This document shows positions 22,036 through 34,493 of a stretch of 64,000 nt of DNA, in pieces (positions within the stretch are counted from its first letter, which is position 1; each line of letters begins with the position of its first letter). Where the stretch lies: NCBI RefSeq assembly GCF_043641665.1, contig NC_092198.1, positions 15,343,001 through 15,407,000 on the forward strand, read 5' to 3'. This DNA is from Enoplosus armatus. Taxonomy: Eukaryota > Chordata > Actinopteri > Centrarchiformes > Enoplosidae. The position numbers were made by a program, and so were the translations under genes. A model generated the notes under the pieces. That model was given only the letters and a program-made list of their open reading frames with translations. It was not told the origin of the DNA and did not search any database.

Positions 22036-23450
22036 TCAAGTCAATTGTGGTGCAGAAACTTCAGGGATTGTAACACCCGGTCCTCCTAATCAATCTTAAA
22101 AGTCATGATGCATGATACTGTCACTATAATTACAATGTTGGCATCTAGAAACGTTATATGTCCCTTGTGGGAAATTGTTCATTAGTCTAAAGTAGATCAT
22201 TGATACATTTTTAAAGTAGACTATTGACAATAGTTTTTACACAACACAAAAACTAGTACAAGACTGTACTATATACATATAATTGAGAGTATAGAATAAG
22301 TGTAAACTGTAAGTAGTGCAATAGCAGCAGTTGCAGTTTGTGGCTACTTGAAAATATTTGTGTATACAGGATATGGGGAGTGGTGTCCATGGGTCTGTGT
22401 GCTTGTCATGTTGAGCTTGGGGGCAGTCAGGTGACTCTGACAGCCTGCGGGTAGGGGCTAGAGGATCTTTATGTTTGTGCAGCTTTTAATAATAGTAATA
22501 ATAATAATGATAAACTATATTTTCACAGCACTTTTCAAAAACAGAGTTACAAAGTGCCTTACATGGTTGAACTAGTATTAGAGCATTACAGGACTGAGGC
22601 AAATAAAATCAAGCAATTCAAATAATACAGAATTTTTTTACAATGTACAATTAAGAGAGACTTTATAATCAACCAATCTGTTAACAGTGCAGTAAATGGA
22701 CTTCACTTATAGTCTAGTGCTTTTCAAGCTCAAAGGTTCCCAAAGCGCTTGGCCTCATCTATTTAGTGAGGTGCAAGTAGTCCGACAGGTTACCAGTAAA
22801 GTGAGGGACGGTCTGAAGTGACTAGTGCAGGTGTGTGTGTGTGAATTCAGTTCAAAGGGGCTTCATTTATTGGCATGGGAAACAGACGTTTACATAACCA
22901 AAGCAAGTGTGAAATAAAAACATGTACATAAACAGAAGAACTGTGTCAATTGGTGATCTTTTTGGAGACGTTTACATTTTCTAGCTCGTTGTCCTCTCTT
23001 GTTTCGATCTGTTTAAAGGTGCCATATGTAACAACCCTCCCCGACTTTCTTGGTTGCCTATAACAGCCTGTGGACTGATTTCTATGGAAAGGACTCAGCT
23101 CAGTCCGCTCCCGTCAACAAAAGACCGTCACCCACCAAAACACAGAGCCAAACACAAAGTTCACGTAGCTTGCTTGCTAACGCTAGCAAACATAACAAAA
23201 TGCTGTCTTGAGTGGATAACGTCAGCTAATTCATCCAGACTCCCGCGGCTGATCTGGCTGATGACTTGGCTCGCTTGCCGTTTGCAAATCACTTTATCAG
23301 CTCACAACACGAAGGCCAGATCCATGCAGCAGCTAAGATACAGCTCGCTGGCCAACATTAGCGTGCTTGTATTAAGGTTATAGGGTTGTATTTTTGTGGG
23401 CAATTTTTGTCATTTTGCAGTTGTATTTTTCTGTTTAATAATAAGCTAGA
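22036..23450. other. Repeat-rich spacer between CRISP duplicates
   Basis: No gene. 22475-22620 has a TAATAATAATAATGATAAAC stretch then CACTTTTCAAAAACAGAGTTACAAAGTGC, typical of degenerate fish interspersed repeats. 22990-23350 starts AAAGGTGCCATATGTAACA and is GC-richer, probably another unnamed repeat. The rest is unassigned. Confidence 0.45.
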
Positions 23451-23498
23451 AAGTTGAATGGACTGGACATCAAGACAATAAACCCTATTGAAAAGAAA

Positions 23499-23613
23499 AC
23501 TAAGATGCCCCTGAGGTTGTGTGTTCATGGTCGCTCTTTGGAGACTAAGATGCCCCTGAGGTTGTGTGTTCATGGTCTCTCTTTGGAGACTAAGATGCCC
23601 CTGAGGTTGTTTG
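23499..23613. repeat. 45 bp tandem repeat upstream of CRISP gene B
   Basis: The unit ACTAAGATGCCCCTGAGGTT plus 25 more bases occurs at 23499-23543 and 23544-23588, with a partial third copy to about 23613. Only one related unit is present at the same place in CRISP gene A (about 16845-16885). It ends 35 nt before the TATA box. Confidence 0.9.
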
Positions 23614-23646
23614 TCCACTTGTCACGTGTCTGTGTGGTCCTGCGAA

Positions 23647-23652
23647 TATAAA
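23647..23652 (+). promoter_or_regulatory. TATA box of CRISP gene B
   Basis: TATAAA 44 nt upstream of the first ATG, in the block conserved with CRISP gene A. Confidence 0.75.
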
Positions 23653-23695
23653 TTGCACCTGTAGCACTCAGAGGTCAACAGTCCTGGACTCAGCC

Positions 23696-26607
23696 ATGAC
23701 GATGTACACTTTGAGCTTCCTGTGTGCCTTTGGCATCGTTGCTGCTCTTCTGGTGCCTGGCACCTCTGCGTTCTGGTTTGTAAGTAAAATGAAATGTTCT
23801 CTCTAATAGGGAATTCCATTGAATGTATATTTCTTGTTTTTGTTATTTTAAAAATCTAGCTTTTTCTAAACATGCATTTCTTTATTTTTGCTTCCAATGT
23901 GACTAACCATTGTTTCCGTCCCATCTCTGAAAACCGCAACTGATGCAGAGTGAGTGTTTGGAATTATTATTATTATAAGTTTTAGTACATTCATACACAT
24001 TCAAACTTTACAAAATCTTGATTTTCGGTTTTAATTGTTTATTCAGGCTATGGCGGTAATAGGGGCAATGGGGGCAGAAACTCAAACAACAATGGGCAGA
24101 GCGGAGGTGAGTGTTTGTAATTATTATTATTATTATTATCATTATTATTATACGATTCAGTATATTCATACGCATTAAAACTTAACAAAATCTTTCTTCT
24201 TTCTGTCTTTCGTTTCTTGGTTTTAATTGTGTTTAGGCAGCACCGAGACCACTTCCTCAGAAGAGAGAGAGATTGTGAACAAGCATAACGCCCTGAGAAG
24301 AGATGTTCGACCTACTGCTAGCAACATGTTGAAAATGGTAACATGCATTAAAATGATTTAATAATTTAGCACAGTGTGCTTCATTGAATTTTATGAGTTG
24401 TCACTTGATCTAGCCCTGATTTGATATCACACATGCTCCCTCGTGCAGCATATCAGTAAAAGATAAACTGATTTTCCAGACAAGCACTTGGAGATTTTCC
24501 GGTGTATGTACTGTAGCAGTCTACATGTTCTAATGGCTGATCTGTGGTCTGCTCCCCACAGAGCTGGAACGATGAGGCTGCAGCCAACGCTCAGAAATGG
24601 GCCAACACCTGCTCCATGAACCACAGCCCTAAGAGTTCCAGAAAGATCAGCAGTAAGTTCATTATAACACCTCTTCTTAAAACCTTTTTATTCTTGTCAG
24701 GGCGTAAAGTCATCTGAAACAGCATTTTAGACCTATCATGTGACATTAAGACATCCAGACTAATTTAGCAGCTATTTAAGGCCCTGTGTCCACCACTATT
24801 AATGGCAGAAATATTAGTCATTGCAGTGAATAAATGTGAATTGGCAGGTTTTCTAGACTAGTTTCATGTAGCAGTTTACTGTGTAATTTCTCTTGTGTAG
24901 CTGGGTTGAATCAAATACAGGTAAATATATTATGCATGAGTGGTGATGATCAGATTGATCCTTAGTGAATGGAAATTTAAAATCTGGTTCGATGGATTAA
25001 TTAGAAAAATATCATGTGAGATAATGTAGGAATGTAGGAATACGGAGTAAATTTATTTTACATCTGAGGGGAACAAACTTAATTTAATCAATCATTATAG
25101 TTCATTTAATCGTGTTTGCGTTTGGATTGAATGCATAAAATGATAGATGTGGACTATCAATTAATTTTCTTTCAAATTGGGTTTTAAGAAGACTAAAGTC
25201 TCTCTACTCTTCTTGATCTGTAGCTAGCGGCTGTGGAGAGAACCTGTACATGGCCAGCTACAAGAACAGCTGGAGCAACGCTATCCAGGCCTGGTACGAC
25301 GAGGTGAAGGACTTCCGCTACGGAAGGGGATCCATCAATGGAAATATGGTCGGACACTACACACAGGTGAACTTAAACCACAGCTTGTTCAGCACTTGTT
25401 AATTCTGACTATGGGTCATCACTTGCTGAAAACTGGAATGAGCTAAAAGGGACTCAGTTATGCAAACAGTGACTATAAAAACAATATTATACCGTACATG
25501 CCATGAGCTGATGATTTTGTCTTTTATCTGTTGTTCTTTACACAGGTTGTTTGGTACAGGTCCAACGAGGTTGGCTGTGCTATGGCCCACTGTCCCAACT
25601 CTCAATACAAATACTTCTACGTCTGTCAGTACTGCCCATCGTAAGTACCAACATTTTCATTCTCTTTTTCAATGGAAAGTCTAGCATTTTTCTCACTTTT
25701 AGTGAATATTTACATGAATATTTGTGTGTCCATTGAGTTAAATGGATCAAGTTCCATTATGTAATATTAAATGTATTCTGGGGTTAGTTAAAGAGTGTCA
25801 ATTCTAATACAAATAATATTTAAAAAATCAGCACAAGCACTTTGTGGTTTACCTCTAATTCTTGAAAGCTAATTACTAAAGTTGTTGCAACAAAGGCACT
25901 CTAATGCTCTGCACCATGCTGAGTAGTCATTAAATATGATTCAAAAGGGTTTTGCCTCCTCAGATCATATATGTTAGGGCTGTGTGAGTCTTTATGCTGT
26001 TGCGTTTAATATTTGATGCATTGGACTACATTACAGTGGAAACTTGAGGAGCCAAAAGACTCGCCCCTACAAGGCAGGACGCACCTGCGGTGACTGCCCC
26101 AATGCCTGTGAAAACAAACTGTGCAGTAAGTACAGCACTGGAAGACTTCATCTTCTCAGCCATTTGTTTGAATGAGAATGGCTGATTGGAGTTTGGGTAA
26201 CACTTTACTTCAACCCCACCCATTTGGCATTTATAAGCACCATACAAACATTTAATAAGTGGTTAACATCACACTATAACAACAGTTGTATGCTGATATA
26301 TGGACATTTTTAAAGAGTAACTTAACACTAAATCAGTAAAATCACTCCAAGTCAAGTCAAACAGCAAAAAGTAAAATATAAAGATTACATATAAGTTATA
26401 ACTAGATGAGTTAAACCTCAGTGAGTGCAGTTTTTATTTATGCATCCATTCATTTTCTCCTTTTCTCTGTCTCCTCCAGCCAACCCCTGTCCATACACTA
26501 ATAGGTACAGTAACTGTCCTGATCTGAAGCAGCAGTGGGGCTGCGGCAACAGCGACGTGGCCTCTTGGTGTCCCGCGTCCTGCAAGTGCACCAATGAGAT
26601 CATTTAA
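23696..26607 (+). CDS. Cysteine-rich secretory protein (CRISP), copy B
   Basis: Tandem paralogue of copy A. Exons: 23696-23779, putative 1-nt exon 23949, extra exon 24047-24106, 24237-24337, 24562-24652, 25224-25366, 25546-25640, 26037-26125, 26480-26607; 263 aa with the microexon. An extra in-frame ATG at 23696 precedes the one aligned with copy A (23702), which has GTG there. The signal peptide starts [15 protein letters not shown]. The extra exon encodes a Gly/Asn-rich linker including YGGNRGNGG and [10 protein letters not shown] before the CAP domain. CAP motifs [32 protein letters not shown] and YVCQYCP are intact. The ten-cysteine C-terminal domain runs from TCGDC to SCKC and the end TNEII equals copy A. 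Exon 8 is two codons longer than in A. Confidence 0.92.
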
Positions 26608-26650
26608 ATGCCCACATGTGCACATGGGCTCTGACTCATCACTCAGTTTC

Positions 26651-26656
26651 AATAAA
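26651..26656 (+). promoter_or_regulatory. Polyadenylation signal of CRISP gene B
   Basis: AATAAA 44 nt after the stop codon, at the same place as in copy A. Confidence 0.85.
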
Positions 26657-29600
26657 TATACTCATCATTAAAGCTTGTGTCCGTCTGATTTAATACTTCA
26701 AGCTATTTGACCAGTTCAGTAACTAGCAGAGATTAAAAAGGAAATTTACTTTGGCATGGTGCCTTCCTGGACAAACACTGCCTGCAGAGCCAGGTGCCCT
26801 TTGACTGTATGTAAGGTAAACTCACAAAGAGGAAGGAGAACACATTTGACAGGGTGGATTTGATGGGAGTGGGGAGGAAAAGTTGATTCCACAGAGACTT
26901 CCCAAAGCTGAGCCAAGAAACAACTACAGTTTGAGACCACACCTGCTTGCTGTGGTTAATAATAAAGACTACTGATAATGTGTCTCTTTGCCCTTATGGA
27001 AGATATCCAAGACTTCCTTCAATATTTTGTGTGGTATCTATCAAATATGTAATTGATTCATGTTCTACTAAGTACAACTAAGTACATTCACTCAAGTACT
27101 GTACTTAGGTATTTTGCTTGAGTATTTCCATTTTAAATACATAATATTTCTACTCCACTAGTTTTATTTGTATATTTTGCAAAAATCTCCCTCTTTCATT
27201 TCATTTCATTTCATTTTAGTGTGAAAGTGAGTCCTAAAGTTTTATATAAGTTTTGGATCCCAGGCCACAAATTACATTGTAATGATTTAGTACAGAAATG
27301 CTTTAATCAATGAAATACTTACGGGCACTACTACAAATATGTAGTAGTACAGGGGGAGTACCTATTAATAATTACAGACAACTGTAATATTATTACTGGG
27401 TAACAGGGTAGGAACAATGAGGGGAAAGGGGTAACAGTGTTGTTACTGCAATGACGTTAGTTGTGACATCACGGTATCATGGTAAAGAAACACAACCTAT
27501 GGAGCACTAGTGATTTATGATTAATCAAATGCACTTTGTTATTGTAGCTGGGGAATAAAACATCAGGCTTTGGACATCCGGAAACAGATGTTTGACGTCA
27601 TTATTGGTGGCAGAATCAGCCCTCGATGACCAGTAGGATGTCCTTAGTCATGTCAGGCTGCAACTTTCCCTTCAAACTGCATGCTTTTACTTTGCATTCG
27701 AAAAAGAAGATGCTCCTATTTTCCCACATCTGAGGCTGAGAGAGTGTGCCTCTCCTCAGGGGTCAACTGCACATGTCCTGACTGCACAGCAGGCTCCTGG
27801 TTCAAATAAGGCTGTGTTTGTGTGAGTTAGACTCATGCAGTCTACACTTGAGAAGCACAGATGGATCTACAGTCTTGGCTGGTTGGAATTTATCCAGACT
27901 GGATCTGCTGAGGTTTTTTTTTCTTGCTGTTACAAGTCTGTAATGAGTTTCCACTCTGCACTTACAGAAGTGGTTGTTTTCTCTTTAGCTCATAAAATAA
28001 TCCGCTCTAACTTCAACATTAGATTTCCTATCGCCACACTGTCACACGCACTGCTATTGTGTTTAAATTAGCTCCCATTCATGTGATAACAAACTCCTTT
28101 CATTGAAAATAAACACTTGGGCTGAATTTCTGTCATCTTGTCAGCATGCCAAAAGAGCCTCGCTCTTCATACAGCAGCATGTAGGAGTCAAATAAAAAGT
28201 CTGTTTCTGCTCCGTCGCTGCACTCCTCATGAGGTTAACTTGGGAGACATATGAAAGCACCACCTGAATTGAGCGGACAGGGGAGCTGGAAGGAGCGTTA
28301 TTCCCCCAGCAGAGGGGAGATAAGGGGATGAGTTTTTCCTCTGCCAGTGGCTCCAACGATAGCAGAGGTCCTCTGGCTTGGCAGAGCTTGATAAGCCCGG
28401 CTGTGCCATCCTGTGGGGCTTATCAACTCCACCAGCGAGCCTCAACAGTTAGTCCCAAGGCCAGAAAATGTTTATGACTTTGGCGTCAGTTTGTCTTCCT
28501 GAAAAGTAGATTGTGTAATATGGGGAAAATAATGACTATGTATATGTTCTGCATTGTTAAAGCTGTTATAGATTTCATATAAATCAACAATGTCACCTGG
28601 TGAATGCTGCAAATTTCTGCAGAAAAGACTGACCTCATCTAAACTCTGAGTTCAAATCAGATATGTTAACGCAGCGTACTACAGCTCCGCCAGACAGCTC
28701 CGCCAGACAGCTCTCTGTGTGTCTAGTGACAGAGAAAATAATCAAGTGAAGGGGATACATTTCCCTTGCTATTTCTTTTAATTAACTAGTCTTAGAAAAG
28801 AAGGAGATAAAAGTGTGAAAAAGAAGAAGAGAAAGAGGGAAATAAGTTGGCAGAAACACAAAAAGGCATTTTCATAGGCAGGAAGACGCTGGAAGATCAG
28901 TTACATCAGTCTGTCCAGACTGAAGACAGTTCATTTAGTCTGAGCTGTTATCTCGCCACATCACAATCCCTTTGGATTAGAAACAGGATGCTGAAAAAAA
29001 ACAGCTCACTCCATTTGAATCTGAACAAAGATCTCCACGCTCAGTGCAGCAAACTGTATTTTATTTATTGTGTTCAGCTTTGCTTTAAAACCAAGATTAA
29101 ATACTCATGACACTGGGTCAACTAGCCTTAGAAAACAATACTTGAGTTTGTTTTATACTGCATGGAGAACTAGATGGGAGGGTTTTACCCTGCACCAGGA
29201 CCAATCAGAAAATGTTTTGGTATCACTTGTGATTCCCCAAAGTGCTCATTGTTCATTCACATCTCTTACTGCGTGTAAACACATCCGGCACACGTGTTGC
29301 CTGAAAGAAAGCTTTACATAAAGTATCACTCCGTCTTGTTGCTGTCATAAAATTGTGCATTTGGTTAATGAGTATTTGACTGTATAGGAAAATATAGGAA
29401 ACAAGTTTTAAGAAAAAACAGCAGTTCAGTCGTGGTTGAGAGGGTTCCTCAGGCAGGTGACAACAATGCCATTTCAAGAAAACCTCATTAAGAGCAAGAA
29501 TATAATCTGAGCCGACAAAAAGGATGAGGGTTTGTGGGTATAAAGAGATGAACCTAGTCAAACAGCCAAAGTTCCCATCCTCCCAAGATCTTACTCTGAC

Positions 29601-29940
29601 CTTATCTACACCAAATCCATACTTTAAATTTAAATCAAAATGAAAATCCTATGACTTGGTCTCAAGTCTGGGGTTATGTGGGTATATAGTATAGCACTTT
29701 TATTATATTTTTCCTGTTGATTGGCCTGATATTATTACCAGTTTCCTTTCTTGTGTGTCTCTCTCTCTTAAGCACTTTGTAACTTTATTTTAAGTCCTGT
29801 AAGAATAAAGTTATCATCGTAGTAGTGGGATACTTGTGTCATACTAGAGTCATGTTAAGTGCTAATAGTATTTGTACCATTACAAACCGTTAACTCTCCT
29901 ATTGTGGGTCAGACTGAAAGAAAATAACTGGAGGTGTCAT
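26657..29940 (+). repeat. Downstream flank of the CRISP duplication, unit 2
   Basis: 26665-27010 and parts of 29130-29900 match the flank of unit 1. The 27010-29130 interval is absent from unit 1 and includes a fragment of a CAGTGGTGG-type hAT element at about 27060-27310 (ACTCAAGTACTGTACTTAGG, TTTCTACTCCACTAG) and a (TTTCA)n run at 27197-27217. No coding gene is recognised. Confidence 0.65.
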
Positions 29941-31269
29941 TGCACCTTTAGGCCTCACATAGCTCAGATCCAGGGCTTTGACTGTGGTGTGATGGCTATC
30001 GGGGGTAACTTCACCCAAACTCTTGGATGGTAGGTTTTATTGATATTATATCCCTAACCATAACTTGTGTGTGGTTAAGTGTTTTAGTTGCCTTAACAAT
30101 ATTTTGCCATTAATAACCTTGATCTTTCACTAACTTTAACCATACAGCGGTTGCCATGAGCAAATTTCGCAGTAAAAAGGGATTTTAAAAACAAAATGAG
30201 TTTGTATTTTCAATACTCCACTCCTGAGTGACTGAAACATTCAGGTTACATCTGTTTGCCCCTTTAGGACCTTTACGCAGTATAACTGCCCCAGATCAGG
30301 GCTTTAGGCGTCATACAGCCACTCCACACTGTATTGAAGTGTCACCTGTGGGAAGTGAGCTCCTGTTACAGAAACCCTCAGACCTCCCTCTACTGAAAGC
30401 AGAGCGCTGTAGTTGTGCAGCTTCCTTCCTTTCATTGAGTGCTTTGAGATGCAGCACAACAAAACTCGCTAACAGGGCTCCTCAGCTCGCCTTTTAAGCT
30501 GTCATCACAAATCCAGGAACATCGTAAGACCACCCTCGAACCAAAGCCCACTGACAACAGATCTCCTCTGTCACATGCCAAAGCACTGACAGACCACTTT
30601 CATCGATAAAGGCCTGAAGGAAGGAGGACTGTAGCCATGGCAAACATTTTATTTCTAATCTGTATGTGGTAGCTGGTTCTATAGTAACCACATACTTCCC
30701 CATATTGTCCTGAGAAGCTCATAACCTATGGACTGGGTACACAGTATGGGGCTTTTGTGTGCCCTAAGCTTCCTCTAGTGCCTGTTAGTGATCATTTGTT
30801 TTACGAGTGAGCGTGATGGCTACGAGTTCAACCAGTGGCCAAAGCCTGAGCTCTCCCAGCACACAGAGCTAAATAAAACAGGCCTGCTTCACGTCAGCCA
30901 TTAGCAGACGGGTGTTGTTCTTTCTTCAAACCCGCTGCCTGTTTGATAGCTATTCTCACTCAATGGTCCTCCGGCAAATGTACATTAAACAAACATTGGG
31001 AGAGGGGTCCCAAGCCAGCAGTGGAGGAAATGGTTATAGTGGGTGTAGGCGTATCACAAACACAATGTATGGCAAAACATTCACTCAAACGCAAACACAA
31101 GAAAAATAAAGTCAAGAGAGTGAGAACAGACTTAAGAAGAAATAGTTTGAAGCAGCACTGAAACCGCTTCAATGTATGCAAACAAAAAAAAGTTCCTTTT
31201 GGAAGTCAGAATGGATCAATGTTTCAATCTATTTTTCAGCACCAGAATGTATATTGTCACGTTGATTGA

Positions 31270-31690
31270 TTGTTTCATTAACTTGGGCAAAAAAAATACA
31301 ATACAATACAAACAAGCCACAGACATAGTCCGACCAATGGTGGTGACAGCCCACATGATACCAAACCATGCAGGCAGAAGAAAACAACACAACTAACAAT
31401 ACTCTATACTGGTACTATACTGGCCTGCAGTTCTTATATAAGAAAAATATATTAGTGCAGAAAAACAATACAGCGACAAAAAGTACACAATACTACATTG
31501 GCACATATTCCATGTGCCAACTACAGTTGGAAGAAATGCATGTGGGCACCTGCTCCCTAGTGTGCAACTGATGTATGTGTGTTATTAAGTGCAATGGCAG
31601 ATGGGATGAAAGAGTTCCTGTCTGCTTTACTTTAGAAGCTAGGGCCCCATAGACGTGATGGAAGGGCCTGATCCTCACTGAGTGTTGTAG
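31270..31690 (-). mobile_element. Possible LINE 3' fragment
   Basis: GATGGGATGAAAGAGTTCCTG followed by phrases on a disrupted frame resembles the inverted C-terminal and tail region of fish LINEs. No RT motif is present, so this is a weak call. Confidence 0.3.
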
Positions 31691-31727
31691 CATGGTAATC
31701 ATTTTTCAATTTTTGAGAGAGCTCGAG

Positions 31728-31728
<1 letters not shown>

Positions 31729-31765
<37 letters not shown>
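31729..31765. repeat. (TA)n microsatellite
   Basis: About 18 TA dinucleotides. An apparent Ile/Tyr-repeat peptide here is an artefact of the run. Confidence 0.95.
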
Positions 31766-31768
<3 letters not shown>

Positions 31769-32824
31769 ACTAAGTCATTCTTCAACATACTACAACTTCA
31801 AGGCAACCACATCTTTTACTCTGCTCAGAATCAAATACACTTCTGTTCAGAAAAACTATGCATTCTCATACATTCTCCGAGCCATTTTAAGGTTAAGGTT
31901 GGCTTCTGTGCCTTACAGTATGCAAACTTCTCTGTCAATTTTGATATTCATTATTTCTGGATGAAATTCTTGAACACTTCTGTCTGGGAAAAATGCATGA
32001 ACTGTATATCCACCCTGGTGTATTATGACACAAGTGAGACCCGACAAATATCGCATGAGAGCGCGTTGTTTTCCCCAGAGCGCTGCTTCTCACTGCAGTT
32101 CTCTGGCTATTTTTTCCACTCTCTGCCTTAATAATAAATAAGCCCCACGGGTCTTTACATCTGCTTATCGCTGCTGCCACGGTAATCTGACACAGACGTT
32201 TGCCGGGCCTGACATTTACACACAGAAGACGCAGAGAACATTCCTTTTTCTCATCCTGGTAAATCTGTTTGCCATTAGCCGTGTCAGACAGATGCAGGGG
32301 CCAAATCCATAAGCTTCACTTCACATGGCTTGGTCATGCAAGGGTCAATCACTCACGGTTCATTATTTCAGTGGTAGTCAATGCATTCCTGGTACAGCAG
32401 TTATGTGACATGCGAGAAGATAGTTTGAAAGGTCAAGTTCACCTGGAAAGAAGTTCAGGACTGGGTTGCACCAGCTATTTGTAAATCCTTCACTAAGTTT
32501 GTGTGTTAAGTCCTAAGTTCTTGGGGACTACAACCAGCTAGTTTCAAACTAATAATTTACTAAACTATTTACTACTTAAGGAATGTCCTAGATAGTAAAT
32601 ACTTTAGTAATGTGTAGATCAGTTGCTAGAAAACATCTGTAGCATTGTCTGATCGAAAGCTATCAACTATGTAAGCAGGAAGTTACTGTAGCATCAAGAG
32701 TATAATATGACCATCAAAAATAACATTTTTAGGAGGCAAAATGATATTTAACTTAACTACTAATCCTTCTCTATAGATGAATGTATGTAATTTAAAAGGG
32801 TTGGTTCAATCAAATTACTAACTA

Positions 32825-33630
32825 GAATTACCACCCCGCGGTTGTATGCCTCCGCCAGCCAGTCAAGCTGAAGTTCCATCCAAGTCTATCCAGACTCATG
32901 TAATATATGTAATGAATACTGGAATTGAATAAAAGGTATATAAGTGTATTTTTATGCTAAATGGAAGTTATCACCATATTGATGATACATATGTATGATT
33001 CCAGCTGAATAAGGGTCAAAAAGTGTTTTTCCAGGACATTATGATGTCACAGTTAAGTTGACCTTTGACCAAAAATTCAGAGGTGCACGACCACGAGCCG
33101 CGACAACTTGTGGAGCCTTCAGGCGTGACGCAAGATCAAGCAATGACATCATTTTGGGAGCACGGACCCTCGCGCCAGGGACACTGCGTCGACCATAAAG
33201 CCAACAGGTCAACTCCACCCTCGACTGCTTGAGCCAATCACCCACCCAGCCATAACCAAGATTACTGAAACCAAAACCAGAAGCAATTATTCTCCCTTGA
33301 ATCAAGCAGACCACCCTAGTAAGGGACGGATGAGACCCTTGGGCCAAACCTCTAGGGAAGCCCGAGGGAGTAAAAGCCTGATCCAGTTCAAGTCTAAGAC
33401 CAGCTTGAAGAAAATGGAAGTAAGCTGGTAGAAAGCAAAAGCACAGGCCCAGAAGAGAGTGAGATGGCGAGCTCTGGCAGATGCCCCCTGCCTCCAAATG
33501 GGGTTAGGTCAAGTAAGTCAAAGTCATCCTTGAGTCCAAGTGGACATTTGTGCCAAATGTGAAGAAATTCCCTCAAGGCTTCATGAGAGCGGTACGTATG
33601 TACGGACGGACAACCCAAAAACATAATAAA
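32825..33630. mobile_element. Fish interspersed repeat interrupted by a GC-rich insertion
   Basis: The left part (ACCACCCCGCGGTTGTATGCC, GAATAAGGGTCAAAAAGTG, ATTATGATGTCACAGTTAAG, TTGACCTTTGACC) and the right part (TCATCCTTGAGTCCAAGTGG, GAAGAAATTCCCTCAAGGC, ACGGACGGACAACCC) are the two halves of a repeat I know as continuous in fish genomes. Between them, about 33075-33515, lies unrelated GC-richer DNA. Confidence 0.6.
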
Positions 33631-34480
33631 TAAAAATGGAAAAGAAAATGCAGTTTTTAATGGCTACTGAGCATAGACTGATGAGGTGCCATTGAATCTT
33701 TCCTTTCTGGAGCTTTAGCTATTTTCCCAAATAATTCTCATCATAATAGCTGAAAATATATGCAGTATAAAATTTGGAATTTAAAGTTTCAATATGCCTC
33801 TCTGTGACCTTAACAGTAAACTTAAATCAACACTGCATGCACACACACATATACAAACCTGCATACCTTCAAAGAAAATTGCAAATATTATCACATCAAG
33901 CTGTTTATACAACCCAAACACAGCTTGTTACATTTGAAGCTAACCATGTCTTTCCAAATGTATGGTGTTTGTATCACTGATTCCGCTTGAGGTCTTAAAC
34001 TGTCATGAGAAAAGCTTTAAGAGGAGAGAACAAACATATGGTTTCTCATATACAGTAAATGGACTCTATACTGTACATCTCTGTAACCCGTAATGTAATT
34101 AACATGCCTCCTGTAATAACTAACATGTGGGGGAAACAGCCGCATCGTTATACAAAAGAAACATTCAGCATATGTTCTGTTTTATGTGGCTGCTGGAAAT
34201 TCTTTCATATAATTGGCAAATTGCTTTAAATCAATATTTTCAAGGGATTTTATTACACGGCTGAAACTCACATGACTGTTTCAGTGTGTATATGTTTTAA
34301 ATACCAAAGACTCGGTAGCTCCTCCTAGTTGTGTGGTCTGCTCCGTCGTTTGCGTGACAAGTCATTTTCTCTTTTTTCCCTCCCTCCTCTACTTCACCGA
34401 CATGCATCAAACCACCAATCTCTCTACATCCTGTGCATTGAGAGCCCACTCCCCTTGTCGTTTAAGTCAGGATGTTTTCA

Positions 34481-34493
34481 CCCCCCCCCCCCC
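34481..34493. repeat. Poly-C run
   Basis: Thirteen consecutive C, in a pyrimidine-rich context. Confidence 0.9.

Noticed and set aside
23454..23651. 65 aa open frame with three near-identical peptide repeats
   Set aside because: It is the 45 bp promoter repeat read as protein; it lies upstream of the CRISP B TATA box and ends before it is useful.
31692..31964. Short protein with an Ile/Tyr repeat
   Set aside because: It is the translation of a (TA)n microsatellite.
33039..33497. 152 aa open frame on the minus strand
   Set aside because: It crosses the border of two repeats and has no family motif or splice context, so it is treated as repeat-derived, not a gene.
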